Numbered from the stretch's first letter, positions 43,707 to 55,428 are shown. The stretch is DNA of 64,000 nucleotides from Salvia splendens (GCF_004379255.2 NC_056047.1:22520293-22584292); one strand, 5' to 3'. Made by a program: numbers and translations. The notes: a model not told the origin generated them from the letters alone.

Positions 43707-44018
43707 GTCTCTGATCTCTGCCTCTTCTATATCTGTTTCTGAGGATGACTTAGGATCCTCCCTTCCTGACGAACTCCAATCGTCGTTACTTCCTGAACCA
43801 AACGGAAATGGATCTCCCGTAGATAATCCCGATCTGATGGTGACTGTAGATACTGTGTCCTTGACCTGCCAAGTGACCCGATCGTTCCTCCACCCAGATG
43901 AGTTACCTCAGTGTCCAAGCCGTCCTCTTCTCATAAACTGAAAATAAAGAGAAAGAAAAACAAATCAAAACTATATACGCCAAAATCTCTTAACACAATC
44001 ATAAACTACGCCATCCAT

Positions 44019-44035
44019 CCCCGGCAACGGCGCCA
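44019..44035 (-). other. Primer binding site (tRNA-Asp) of Athila B
   Basis: On the minus strand TGGCGCCGTTGCCGGGG, the complement of the plant tRNA-Asp 3' end. It fixes the orientation of B and the 3' edge of its 5' LTR. Confidence 0.85.
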
Positions 44036-44042
44036 TTTAAAG

Positions 44043-45134
44043 TGCTGATAGAAATGTTGTATGTGCTTTTATGCTATGTCAAGCTTCTCAAACCAAAGAA
44101 TCCGCTAGATCACAAGGTCTAGGAACTTGGAGGATTTCAGAAGTCTCAGTCGTTGGACACATAAATTCCTCATTCAAAACCCTCAACCCGTTATACTATG
44201 AATTAGTACAGGGAAGCAGGGATCGATCCCACGAAGATGGACGCGTAAGAAAGCATTTAGAAGACTCTAGAAAGGTAAATGGCTGCTGCCACGCAAACTT
44301 GGGTTGAGGTGGAACTATTACTAGACTCAGGAATTAAATCTAACACTAGACCTAGGAAACTGTAAATATTATGCAGGCTTGGAACATATTTCTAACTACG
44401 AGATATCTAACTAACTTCCTCGACCGAATAATCGACTACCTAATATAGCTAGAAAGAAAGCGAGTAAACAGTGGAGACCATTTTCCAGAAACAACAAGTA
44501 CGGATGAAAAGCTACAGATAACAAACTACGAATTTAACTAACAACGATATGCATTCCTTATCTGATTCAAGCGTGAACATGAAGAAAAACAGAGCAGATT
44601 TCCAGATTCAAACAGAATGTAAAAGTTCGGAGGTCGGAAACTTGCGATTAGCTGGAAGTTAAACAGATCTACATATACTAGACGGAAAGAAATAAAAATA
44701 CGGAAATGAGGCATCCAACCACGACTACTCTGTTCACATCCACACGTCGGATGCTCAATCCACTCCGGATCCAAGCAATCCAAACCTAACTACAACCAAA
44801 ATCAACTCCATAAACTCCAATTCAGCAAATCTATTGCCGATTTCAAACAACAATCGTCAACGATTTCTACCTCCAATCACAAGCAATGCGGAAAAGCACC
44901 CAATCGAGTATTTGACGACGAACCAAAAATAAAACACATTTCATACTCAAAATTAAAACATCGCATTTCAGAAAAACAGAAATGCATTAAAACCTTGGTT
45001 AATTTTGACAGAAAAACAGAAGCCGAGATTCGAAACAACGAAGCTCGGTGAATTTCACAGGCAACGGAATGAAATGAAAACGGTAAATTGTATCTGTCGC
45101 CCATACGCAAGGACGGTGTTACCAACAAAACAGG
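44043..45134 (-). repeat. 5' LTR of Athila B, truncated at an N gap
   Basis: On the minus strand it ends near TCTATCAGCA, just before the primer site. Parts around 44080-44300 are distantly similar to the last 300 bases of the LTR of A (CTCAACCC, GATCACAAGGTCTAG-type phrases). The LTR start is missing. Confidence 0.65.
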
Positions 45135-45142
45135 NNNNNNNN
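45135..45142. other. Assembly gap (8 N)
   Basis: Eight N separate the inverted LTR of B from element C. The gap coincides with loss of the B LTR start, the pol of A and the 5' half of C, so the join may be unreliable. Confidence 0.95.
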
Positions 45143-45204
45143 GAAATTCCACCACTAAGGGACCAAAGAGGAGAGAGAAAAAGGAAATAAGAGGAGAGAT
45201 AAGA

Positions 45205-47990
45205 GGAGCTTAAGCCGTTGCCTTCACACCTTAAGTATGCATTTCTCGGGGAGAATGCTACTTATCCGGTAATTGTATCATCCTCACTTAATACTAATGA
45301 ACTTGATAAATTGCTGAGAGTACTTAGGAAGCATAGGGGTGCAATTGGGTGGTCTATCTCGGACCTTAAGGGGATAAGTCCTACGGTTTGTATGCATAGA
45401 ATTCTCCTAGAAGAGGGGTCTAAACCCAAAGCTCAAAACCAAAGGAGACTTAACCCCATAATGCAAGATGTTGTTAGGAAAGAGGTGTTGAAGTGGTTAG
45501 ATGCTGGGATTGTCTATGCTATATCGGAAAGTGATTGGGTAAGTCCTACCCAAGTGGTAGCTAAGAAGGGGAGAATGACAGTAGTGAAAGGGAGAGATGA
45601 TGAAATGATAGCCACTAGGTTGGTGACCGGGTGGAGAGTATGCATAGATTATAGAGCCCTCAATGCTGCGACTAGGAAATACCATTTTCCCCTCCCATTC
45701 ATCGACCAGATGCTAGATAGGTTGGCGGGGTACGAGTATTATTACTTTCTAGATGGCTACTCCGGATATAATCAGATCTTAATAGCCCCAGAGGATCAGT
45801 ATAAATCTGCTTTTATTTGTCCTTATGGTGTATATGCTTTCAGGAGAATGTCATTTGACCTTTGCAATGCCCCCGCCACCTTTCAGAGGTGTATGATGTC
45901 CATCTTTCACGACATGGTGGAAGATATTATGGAAGTATTTATGGACGACTTCTCCGCCTATGGTAGCTCCTTTGATCATTGTTTAGAAAATCTAACCCGT
46001 GTTTTGCAGAGGTGTGAAGAAACAAACCTGGTGCTCAACTGGGAGAAGTGCCATTTTATGGTGAGAGACGGTATTGTGCTTGGGCACAAGATCTCTGCAG
46101 GAGGACTCGAGGTGGACAGGGCCAAGATAGTGGCGATTGAGCAGTTGCCACCACCATCCAATGAGAAGGCTGTGAGGAGTTTCCTTGGACGTGCCGGGTT
46201 TTACAGGCGTTTTATTAAGGATTTCTCTAAGATAGCAAGGCCTTTATGTCATTTACTTGCCAAGGATGTAAAGTTCAAATTTTCTCTTGAATGCCTGCAG
46301 GCATTCGAGACATTGAAGAAGGCGCTTGTGAGTGCACCCGTGCTCATCTCACCGGATTGGTCACAGTCGTTCGAGATAATATGTGATGCTAGTGATATAG
46401 CCGTGGGATCGACTTTGGGGCAGAAAAGAGACAAGCTATTCAGGGTGATCTACTATGCAAGCCGAACACTGGATCCGGCACAGGCAAATTATACTACTAC
46501 AGAAAAGGAGATGTTGGCGGTTGTATACTCGTTCGACAAGTTCCGTCCCTATCTCATCGGGGTAAAGACTATTGTGTTCATAGACCATGCCGCCATCTGC
46601 CACCTATTTGCCAAGGTGGATGCCAAGCCGAGGTTGATAAGATGGGTCCTTTTACTGCAGGAATTTGATTTAGAGATCCGGGACCGGAAGGGATGCGAGA
46701 ATGTGGTGGCTGACCACTTATCAAGATTGGAGCACTGTTTTGAAGGTGAAAATCTGAAGCTGCCCATCAATGAAGAATTTCCCGATGAGCATCTGTTCTT
46801 TGCTCAAGGCTCATCTCCGTGGTACGCAGATATTGTGAACTTTTTAGTGGAAAGAGTCATCCCCGAAGAGTACAAGGCATATCAAAAGAAGAAGTTCTTC
46901 CACGACGTCAAGTTCTACTTTTGGGATGAGCCGTTCTTGTTTAGACGATGTGACGACATGGTGATAAGAAGATGCATTCCCGAAGATGAATGGGAACTTG
47001 TGATGAGGAAATATCACTCTAGTCCTAGTGGAGGACATTTTGGAGCCAACCGAACGGCGATGAAAGTGCTTCAATGCGGTCTTTATTGGCCGAGTATATA
47101 TGGGGATTGTCAAACATTTGTGCTTCATTGCAATGAATGTCAAAGGGCCGGGGGAGTTTCAAAGAAGAAAGAGATGCCTTTGACTACTATTGTGGAGGTG
47201 GAGCTTTTTGATGTATGGGGGATCGACTTTATGGGTCCCTTTCCACCTTCATCCGGGCATCAATACATACTCTTGGCGATTGACTATGTCTCAAGGTGGG
47301 TAGAGGCTATCCCCACCCACGCCAATTCCTCCAAGGTCGTGATTACCTTTGTGCAAAAGAACATCTTCACAATATTCGGGGCTCCAAGAGCTTTGATTAG
47401 TGATGGAGGGTCCCACTTCAAGAATAGGTGGCTCGAGCTCGTGTTACAAAAATTTGGTGTCAAGCACCGAATTACTACACCCTATCACCCTCAAGCAAAT
47501 GGTCAAACGGAGCTAGCTAATAGAGAGATAAAGGGGATACTTGAGAAGACGGTGAATGCTAATAGGTGCTCTTTGGGCATATAGGACGGCGTACAAGACG
47601 CCGATTGGCATGTCACCATATCAATTGGTGTTTGGTCAATCTTGCCATCTTCCCGTGGAGCTAGAACTTAAGTCTTATTGGGCGGTGAAGCAATTCAATG
47701 TCGATTACTACAAGGCGGGGAAGGAGAGACAACTCCACCTTAACCTTCTCGACGAGTTTAGAAATGAGGCATTTGAGAACTCTTCCATCTATAAGGAGCA
47801 TCTCAAAAGCTATCATGACAAGATGATCGAGAAGAGGGAGTTCTTCCCGGGGGATTCCGTGCTATTCTTCAATGCACGAATGAAGCTCTTCCCCGGAAAA
47901 CTCAAGTCCAAGTGGTCCGGACCATTCAAGGTGAAAACGGTGATGAAGAATTTTCACGGCCAATGGCCAAAACTTGAAGAAGTTCCATAG
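45205..47990 (+). pseudogene. Athila C reverse transcriptase, RNase H and integrase, nearly intact
   Basis: A 788-residue open frame starts ELKPLPSHLKYAFLGENATY. RT: LDAGIVYAISESDWVSPTQV, GWRVCIDYRALNAATRKYHF, LDGYSGYNQI, FDLCNAPATFQRCMM, FMDDF. RNase [38 protein letters not shown]. Integrase: zinc domain YHSSPSGGHFGANRTA ... CNECQRAG, then VWGIDFMGPF (Asp), ALISDGGSHFKNR (Asp) and HPQANGQTELANREIKGI (Glu). A deletion near 47565 removes a few residues and shifts the frame. The C-terminal part continues from 47571 ([18 protein letters not shown] ... [13 protein letters not shown]). No chromodomain seen. Confidence 0.9.
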
Positions 47991-48343
47991 CTATGAGCAA
48001 AAGGAGGAGGTGTTTGTGCTCACCTTGGAACACTCCCAATGAGCTTGCAAAACGTCGAGCATGCGACGTTAAAAAGCTGCGTTGTAGGGGAGGCAACCCC
48101 TAGTAGGTACTTTTATTGTTTTTTTTGTGTGTGGTTGTGGTTTATTGTTTTTGGCTTGTTTGTTTTTTGTTCCTTTTCTTTGGTGTGCTTATTTCCTTCT
48201 TCATCTAGTGTTGTCTCTTTCTAACCCTCAGTAGTAGTGGCTTCCTCTTTATATTTTGGAATTGGGACTTGTGGTGTTGAGTTTGGTGTAGGGCTTGGAA
48301 AGGAAAAGAAGCATTAGGCGGCAGAAACCTCCCAAAAATTGCA
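47991..48343 (+). other. Spacer after integrase in element C
   Basis: Non-coding, T-rich (48110-48230). It leads into the palindrome modules. Confidence 0.5.
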
Positions 48344-48562
48344 ACCCGACCGGGCTAATATTTAGTTCAAAAATTGAAACCCGGCCGGGTCCGGTTTGCA
48401 AATCGTCTGAAGTCAGGAAGGGGCCAAAAATTACAACCCGGCCGGGTTAATTTCCAGTTCAAAATTATGACCCGACCGGGTAGGAGTGACGCGTCAGAGA
48501 AGGGTCTAAAAGTGTAACCCGGTCGGGTTAAATTTCAGTTCAAAAATTCAACCCGGTCGGGT
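48344..48562. repeat. Three tandem units of paired 12-bp GC palindromes
   Basis: Motifs start at 48344 (ACCCGACCGGGC), 48379 (ACCCGGCCGGGT), 48436 (ACCCGGCCGGGT), 48470 (ACCCGACCGGGT), 48517 and 48551 (ACCCGGTCGGGT). Within pairs the spacing is 35, 34 and 34 bp, and units repeat every 80-92 bp. The linkers are similar (TAATTTCCAGTTCAAAA). The second and third pairs are followed by GACGCGTCAG and GTATGCGCGAG, the first by TCGTCTGAAGTCAG. The same module is in the LTR of C. Confidence 0.9.
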
Positions 48563-49095
48563 CCGTATGCGCGAGTCCTAGGTCTGTTTAAGGTACGAAT
48601 TCTTTTTCTCCTCCTTCCATACCAGCCGCTGCTCTCTCTCAACCCCAGGTACGAGTCTCTCTCAACCTCCTCTCACCCACAATCTTCTCTCAATCCCACA
48701 CAATTCCCTCCACCCATCTCTTATACTTGTGATTTGGAAAAGTTTCACCGATTAATTTGCGGATTTTGGCCAATTGCACAAGAATTTCAACAATTTTCTC
48801 CTTCTAAACAACCAAGGTATGTTTTCTGTTTTCCACCCCTCTAGTTCACGAAATTATTGCTATGCATTTAGTTGGGTTTGAAGTTTATGGAACATTTTAG
48901 TTGAATTTGATAAGTATGGTGCTTGAGACGTGAAATATGCATATAATTGTTGAATTGCTTGTGGGTATAGCCTTCAATTAGGAATGGGTATGGTTGAATC
49001 GTTCAATTTCCTGTTGAATTGCTTGAGATTTAATTTGTTGAAATATACCAATATGCTTGGTTTTGAATTATAACTTGATAATGTGAGCTCTGGCG
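48563..49095 (+). other. Leader upstream of ORF3 in element C
   Basis: A CT-rich stretch (48605-48730) with AACCCCAGGTACGA and CCAAGGTATG could include splice donors for a subgenomic ORF3 transcript. That is inference only. Confidence 0.4.
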
Positions 49096-49330
49096 TAGGG
49101 ATTGAGTCTATCTCCCTAATTCATGTTAAGTGTTTTATTTGAATTTTAGAAATTGAGTCTATCTTTCTAAAGTTCATCTTATTTGTTGCCCTATATGATT
49201 GAGATATCAATATGATTGAGATTGGAAATTGGTTTGTTGGGTGCTTGATGAAAGGTATAGGGATCGAGTCTATCTCCCTAATTTTGATGTTATAGCTTTT
49301 GATCTTAGGAATTGAGTCTATCTTCCTAAT
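49096..49330 (+). repeat. Four hairpins with covarying stems ahead of ORF3
   Basis: Units at 49096, 49147, 49258 and 49305. Each has a 6-bp stem around the loop T(T/C)GAGTCTATC. Stems are TAGGGA/TCCCTA, TAGAAA/TTTCTA, TAGGGA/TCCCTA and TAGGAA/TTCCTA, so changes on one side are matched on the other. Spacing is about 50, 111 and 47 bp. Confidence 0.8.
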
Positions 49331-49422
49331 TTCACCTTGTTTTTGTTTATAAATCTTTAATTGTGGACTAAAGTTTGGGGGAGTTGGCTCCTTGTTGTGG
49401 TTGATTTCAGGTACAATTTCAG

Positions 49423-50761
49423 ATGGCCAACTTTGCTAACCCACCCTCGGGCTTCGAATGTGACCTTAAGAAACAGAGATGAGAAGAACAGATGGGCAGC
49501 ATTGGCACTTTTGGATAGTATGCCGTCCCGATACCCGGTGGTTGACTTACTCACCTATATGGGCATTCAGAAATCTTGGGAAACGCTCAGGGAAGCGGGC
49601 CACCTTAACTTTCTCTTTGCACACCGCTATGGATCTTACAAGGCCTTAACCTTGGAGTTCCTATCCACTCTCCAAGTGAATTACATCAACAGAGTATTGG
49701 TCTCCATCACTTTTCGCTTGGACAATGTGGCCCACACTCTCACTTTGGCGGAGTTCAACTCTATCTTTGAGTTACTCGATGACAATGAGGAAGGGTATAC
49801 TGAAGAGCCTCAGGATTATGACAGGCACGACTTCTGGGGTCACATTACATTAGATGAGGCTACGTCTAGCCAGGGCCCTACTTTTACCCCATCCCGTGCC
49901 AAAATCAACTCCATTCGGAACCCGGTGTTGAGGTACATGGCCAAGGCTTTGGTTTGTTTCCCGTTAGCAGATAAGGAACTGGGAAGCATTTCCCAAGATA
50001 TACTCTTCATGCTATGGGGCATGTTGGCCCATCGAAGGATCAATACTGGATACTATATGATCAAACATTTGGAGAGACATGCGAAGAAGAAAAGTGGGAA
50101 ATTATGCTGTGGAGGTGTGATCACCCGCTTGGCCCTCCATTTTGAAGTTGACATAGAGGAGCGTCACCCAGATTCGGGGAGCATGTCAATCGATTGGGAC
50201 ATTCTGAAGAAATCAGGCATAATCACTGTGGACAGCAGGGGCGCCGGGTACTTTGTTATAGACCCGAATACGTTCTTCAGATTCCCCTCCCCTCAGCTAA
50301 CCGCGGTTGGAGGGTGGACCTATCAGGCCAACTGGAGGATGAACTCCGAGGATCATATGGCGAGAATAGCAAGTGACCCCCCACAAGGCGAAGGATTTAC
50401 ATGTCAGCGGCCAATGCGTGCGGGCACACATCACTTCCCACGCCCAGAGATACCCGACGAGCCCCTACCCATTCAGGATGATGATCCAAACACGGAAGAA
50501 GATGAAGAGGAGGCCGAGCCCAGCCAGCCAAAGAGGAGACGTCCGGTTGGCCGACCATCTAGGGACAGCCAATTGGCGGAGATAGTTGACGGGATTCGAG
50601 GCATACATCTTGAACAACAACGGTTGAGGGAGGAGAACCAAATCTGGAGGGCCCAGCAGGAGTCCCGACTAGATTCCTTTGGGGAGCGGATAGACCACCT
50701 ACAAGCTCAAGGTGACGCTAGGATGTTAGGAAAGAAGAAAAGGGAAGAGAAAAGATGTTAG
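49423..50761 (+). pseudogene. Athila ORF3 (ATHILA-domain protein) of element C
   Basis: The likely start is the ATG at 49423 (MANFANPPSGFECDLKKQR), whose frame stops at 49480. The main frame then carries RWAALALLDSMPSRYPVVDL, LREAGHLNFLFAHRYGSYKA, LEFLSTLQVNYINRVLVSI, HTLTLAEFNSIFEL, NPVLRYMAKALVCFPLADKE, FMLWGMLAHRRINTGYYMI and RLALHFEVDIEERHPDSGSM. These are typical of the Athila ORF. The C-terminal part is acidic then basic (SQPKRRRPVGRPSRDSQ, perhaps a nuclear localisation signal) and ends in a Gln/Glu/Arg-rich helix. One indel near 49480 appears to separate start and body. Confidence 0.78.
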
Positions 50762-51380
50762 AAAAAAAATTGAGGTATAAGCTAGACGAAGTCTAGAGGG
50801 TCATTGGTTGGGTTCCTAAATAAAGGGGGACATGATGGTAGGAAGAAGTTTGACACTAGTCGTACATTTCTGAGATGCGTTTTGGGAATTGGTTTTTTTT
50901 GTTGGTAACCGTAAGCTGGGGGGTACTTGTGCTTCCTATTCTTTTAGTCACTTGAGCCAAAATATCCCCTACCGTCCAAAGAGCCACGTTACAACCTTAA
51001 TAAAGTCATCTCTGATCTCAAACTCACATTCACAATCTAGTAGAGGAGATGCTTGGTTTTGAGCAAGCCTATGGTAAACACTGCTTGTATTTTGATTTGA
51101 GAGATTATTATTGAATTCCTATACACTTGAGAGTGAGTGAGACATAAAATATATATATATATATATATAATATATATATTACACTTCATAAACCTGCGAG
51201 GGCATTGAGACCAAGTGATACACGAGCCAGTAGCTCAAGGTAATGTTTGATTGATTTTGCAGGATTCCATGCCGTTGTTTTAAATATGAATCTGAAGCAA
51301 AGCCCAATTTCACCTCTTGTATGAGTTTATCTTTTTGCGTTATTCTTCTTGATTATTCGAGGACAAATAAGGTTTTAAGT
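50762..51380 (+). other. 3' untranslated region of element C
   Basis: Includes a small hairpin CTAGACGAAGTCTAG near 50783 and an (AT)n microsatellite at about 51148-51172. It ends at the polypurine tract. Confidence 0.55.
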
Positions 51381-51390
51381 TTGGGGGAGT
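51381..51390 (+). other. Polypurine tract of element C
   Basis: TTGGGGGAGT directly before TGACAAACTC, the LTR start. Second-strand priming site. Confidence 0.75.
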
Positions 51391-52711
51391 TGACAAACTC
51401 ATATTTTCATAGGTGTAATTGGTATGTTGAAGTGCTAAATGTCCATTTTATCACTCGAAATTGACTTCATCTAACCGATTATTATACCTTTGGAGTCTAT
51501 GTGTTTTTTTGAGTGTTCTAGGAAAGATAGCTGAAAAGAGGAGAAAATGGAGCATAAAGTGTTCAGAGGCAGCAGGGGCACGAAAAGAAGGACCCGGCCG
51601 GGTGAATTTACAGTGCAATAATCCGACCCGGCCGGGTAGAGCCAAAGTCAGCAACGACCCTAAAATGGAGACCCGGCCGGGTTAATTTCCAGCGCAATAA
51701 TTCAACCCGGCCGGGTACTTCTGTCTGACGCGTCTGAAAGCTGAAAACGTGATTTTTGAAGGGATTAAGAGGGAAAAAAGCCTAGGGTTCGAGGACACAC
51801 GCCACGTACCGCCTACCACATACACACACACCCTCAAGAACACCTTGGAGAGAGAGATTTGAAGATTGAAGAGTCCACATCGGAAGATTGAAGCTTCATT
51901 CCATAAATCGATCTCACAGGAGTACTTAGTATCTTTATTTCATGTTTTTGTTGAATTCCTATGTGTTGAACATGGTTTTTGTCATGAACCTGAGTAGCTA
52001 AACATCTCTTGTAGAATTCCTGGTGATGATGCACTAATTTCATAGTTTTTATCCGATTGATTTTGTTCTTGCCTTGCTCTTGTAGTTATTTAATTATTCT
52101 TGGGTTTATTCCTTTCAATTGCTTGATCGCCACTTGATTGTGTAGGATTAATTAGATTAATCGGGAGATGAAATAGTTAATTCGGAAAGAAGAATAATTC
52201 ACACCTTAATACAATAGAACTCGGGAGAGTTGAGGTTTTGAGTGAGGTCACTAACCTAATCGAACTTTTGGGAGTTAGAGGTTTTAGGATTAGAAGGGGA
52301 CTTCAATTTTAGCATCTAATCTACAGGTTTCTTACCTCGGAAGGGGGTTTAATCTATAATCGTGGTTGACTTAGTAACTCTAGAGACACCAAAAGGTAAG
52401 GTGAATCAATTGGATAAGAGCTTGGAATTGTGCATCGGATCCTTGAGTTCTACAATTTCTCCATATTATCTTTCATATCATTATCACACCGTGTTTTCTT
52501 GTTCTTAATTGTTACTTGCCTATTATGTGCTTTTAGTAGTTGTTAGAACAAACAAAACTGCACTTGATTGTCTAGATAGTGGTTGATCTTTGTTCGTGGT
52601 AGTTAAGTTGATACAAAATTGTCTCTGTGGGATACGATACTCTTGCTTACTGATTGCTACACTAGCCCCGTACACTTGCGGGTATTACTTGTGTTAAAAT
52701 AAGTCGAGTCA
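51391..52711 (+). repeat. 3' LTR of Athila C
   Basis: 1321 bp, from TGACAAACTCATATTTTC to AAGTCGAGTCA. The right end with TACACTTGCGGGTATTACTTG is a common Athila LTR end. No primer site follows, so it is a 3' LTR. It carries two palindrome-pair units at 51592-51716. Confidence 0.8.
51592..51716. repeat. Two units of paired ACCCGGCCGGGT palindromes in the LTR of C
   Basis: Perfect 12-bp palindromes at 51592, 51626, 51671 and 51705. Spacing is exactly 34 bp within each pair and 79 bp between units. The second pair is followed by GACGCGTCTGAAAG. Same design as the spacer units at 48344-48562. Confidence 0.92.
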
Positions 52712-53113
52712 CCTTGGAAGGTCAGTTGAACTTTAAAATGTTTTTTCTATCCTATTTCCTTGACCTGGGAGTTTGGTACTTCATTCTTTTGTTTAATGTT
52801 GTTTTTAAGTTGTGCAGTTGAAGGACGTGCAGGAACGCGGCAATTAAAGATAGGGGAGAGCAGAGAAAAAGGCGGGAGTTTGGGTGTTCAAAATTTAAAA
52901 TTAAAAAAAAAAAGAGGAAACCGAACGGTCGCTGATGTCATCGTGCAACCTTCAGTTTTCCTGCAATATTTCCTTAATCCCTCTTTACCCAAAATAAACT
53001 CCTCTCTTTTTGTTAACTCTCTCTCCCATAATCCCAAAAAGAAATCTCTCATACGCTACAATTCTTCTTTGCAGAAAACAAAGGAAACCCTCGCCGCACT
53101 ACACCTAATCGCG
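52712..53113 (+). other. Leader of ORF3 in element A
   Basis: Holds TTGACCTGGGAGTTTGG, shared with element B, and an A-rich tract. An upstream open frame exists from 52760 but its amino acids have no match in element B, so it is taken as leader. Confidence 0.5.
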
Positions 53114-55318
53114 ATGAAGAACCAAAATATCCCTACCCGGCCCCGCCAGAAGCGTGCCAGTTCACAAAGGGAGACAACAGGGGAACCGTCAGGAGCGACG
53201 GCCAGACAGATTCAAGAGGACTCGGGAGCCGTGGCAACTCAAAATTCAGGCCGGGCCACCTCTCCAACCACCCCTATTGCGGCTGTGACAGCCGATAATC
53301 TCAGTTCAGAGGAGATTATGAGGGAATTTCTTGGCAGATTCGGCCAAGGCGTAAACGCAAGTGAACTCTTTGCGCTAATGGCCGCAGCTTGTCAGGAAAC
53401 CGAAACCCTAGCCCCTTTAACAATTCCTCTAAGACCCCAAACTTTAGTTGAGACTTCCACAGCCCAAGCGCTGGACTCACGGCAAAATGCCCCTAATGTG
53501 TTGGGAGCAGAAGGTGTGGGAGTCAGGGTAGAAGGTACATCTGGTAGCGAGTCAACGGGTAGAGGCGATACAAAGCCAGAGGAGGCAGGTGTCTCGGGGA
53601 AAAACGGACTGGACGAAGAAGAAGAGGTGAGGGTCGATGAACTACAGGTCTTGTTAGAAAGAATGTTAGGTAACCCCGAGGACACAGAATCGTTGACTGG
53701 TCTGGGTGAGGCTGATCCTCTAGTGAGAGAGAAAGCAGAGGTGATGGTAGAAACCGATATCGTTATTCTTGACGATACGACATCCGACGAAAGGAAAAAC
53801 TCAAGGGATGAAAGACTGGTCAGAAGGGGGCAGAGAAATTTCAAGCGTGTGGAAGACACAGCTGTAGAGATAAAGGGGATTTGGACGAACATTACTCTTC
53901 GGAGAGGAAACGAAAAGCGAAGCAGGTGGCTGAACCCACTCCCAAGAAACCCCGCCAAACACATGATGGTTTGGAAGTCCAAGTGGCTAACCCAGAAGCG
54001 CTCATGGTCCCTTTCGACCAAATGTCTGAATCAGAGGTATCGTGGACAGAAGATGAGGAAGAAGTAGAGGAGGATAACCCCCAAGAAAAGGAGGGGACAT
54101 CCGAAAGATTAGAGATCCTGGTGACAAAGAAATTACTGTATGATATGGCCAGATTCGAGGATCCCAAGCAGAGGGCAGCGTATAAAGGGCGGCAGCCTAG
54201 TGGGAAGATGGCTAAGTTGGGAATGAGGCTGTGTATTGAGGACCTAAAGGATCTCGGTGTGGATGTCAAGTTTACTCAATACTTTGCGCGAATTGGATTT
54301 CAGTGGCTCTTGAGCGTTTCTACCGATGAAGTACCGGTAACTCTGGCTCGAGAATTCTTTACAACCTTTACATTCGAACCCATTGAAGACCCAGATGCAG
54401 ATTCCATCTCCTTCTGACTGTTCAACCAAGTTCACGACAGATGCGGATGAAAAGGGTGAATGGAATGAGAGAGCTATCGGCCCACCAAAGAAGACGAAAG
54501 GATTCAGCGTCGATGAGGCCTAGAAGATAGTGGCCCAGGGGAGAGGGGAAAGGTTCAAGACAAGCGCCTCAAAGGGAACACACATCCATGATCCCTCCCT
54601 CCGATTAGCCCAGGTCTACATTGGATACAATATTTTGGGACAGGTTGGGGCCACGCTCACCACACCGGAGCTCTATTTTATGTGGTGTATGGTCCACGAG
54701 GTCAAGGTGCATTTAGGCTATTGGATAGCCCATGCTTGTCATACGGTCCGGACCCATCCTGATCGCCACTTGTTCACATGTCACCTGCTAGGAGCATTCT
54801 TGAAGCGAAACATAGTGATGAGAATTGCTGACATAGTCACTGATCTTCCCATGTGTGACACATCAGGGAGTTTCGACCTCCCTTTCTTCTTTAACAAGGG
54901 ACTCACCCTGCTTAAGGATGGTGAAGTCAAATTCTATGGAGATGGAGGTCAGGAGGTAGTAGCTGTCCAGCAAGACAGAGAGGAAGAAGCATCAACGACA
55001 AAGGACAGTGAGGATGACTGGAGAAAGCGAATAAGAGCAATGCTGATCAAATTGGGAGAAGCTGCTGATTCACAGAGGCAGATTAGTGAGGCTCAAACGA
55101 GGAAGATGACCCAAGCCATTGGGGTTATGTTAAAGATGATAGATGTGGTCGAACGCCACATCCCCTCAATGCAGCCGCTTATCGCCACCCCTGATCAGCA
55201 CATGCCTGTTCAACCGGCCAGTCCACCCAAACAGAGTAGAAGGAATGCAGCCACAACGACACTACCGAGAGGAGCACCCCAGAAACCTGGACCCCGCAGG
55301 GGCCAGGGACAGAATTAA
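53114..55318 (+). pseudogene. Athila ORF3 (ATHILA-domain protein) of element A, broken
   Basis: From the ATG at 53114 (MKNQNIPTRPRQKRASSQ) a frame runs to about 53880, where it shifts. The second frame carries KRKAKQVAEPTPKKPRQ, VTKKLLYDMARFEDPKQR, IGFQWLLS, AREFFTTFTFE and DADSISF, and stops at 54417. After a deletion, a third frame (to 55318) has LYFMWCMVHEVKVHLGYWI and LFTCHLLGAFLKRNIVM and a coiled-coil-like tail. Same protein as that of element B (35215-37671), about 40-50% alike by eye. Confidence 0.8.
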
Positions 55319-55428
55319 TCAGACCCCCCAAGTAACCAAGTAATTTTTAGTTTCTGTTTTTAGTTTTAAGTCTTTTTTCAGTTTTAGTTTTTTAGTTTGC
55401 ATGCTAGGTTGTTCGTTTTTTTATGCTC

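Larger units (their letters stand above)
33706..45134 (-). mobile_element. Athila element B, inverted, both LTRs partial
   Basis: Read on the minus strand: 5' LTR part (45134-44043), tRNA-Asp primer site (44035-44019), gag, protease, RT-RNase H-integrase, ORF3, polypurine tract and the first about 185 bp of the 3' LTR (33889-33706). It lies opposite to A and C. Its LTR differs from that of A apart from the first bases (TGATAAG), so B is another family of the same lineage. Pol is broken in several places. Both LTRs are cut, one at the A gag junction and the other at an N gap. Confidence 0.85.
45205..52711 (+). mobile_element. Athila element C, 5'-truncated, with 3' LTR
   Basis: Holds RT-RNase H-integrase (45205-47990), a spacer with palindrome modules and hairpins, ORF3 (49423-50761), a polypurine tract TTGGGGGAGT (51381-51390) and a 3' LTR (51391-52711). 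The 5' LTR, primer site, gag and protease are missing at the N gap. Its 3' border lies just upstream of the ORF3 leader of element A, so C sits inside A. It is a third, distinct Athila family. Confidence 0.85.

Noticed and set aside
48344..48562. CRISPR-like array
   Set aside because: Repeats are short palindromes with similar, not unique, linkers, and the setting is a plant retrotransposon. CRISPR arrays are prokaryotic.
52760..53113. N-terminal extension of the Athila A ORF3
   Set aside because: The frame is open but shows no similarity to element B upstream of the shared MKN start, so it is treated as leader.
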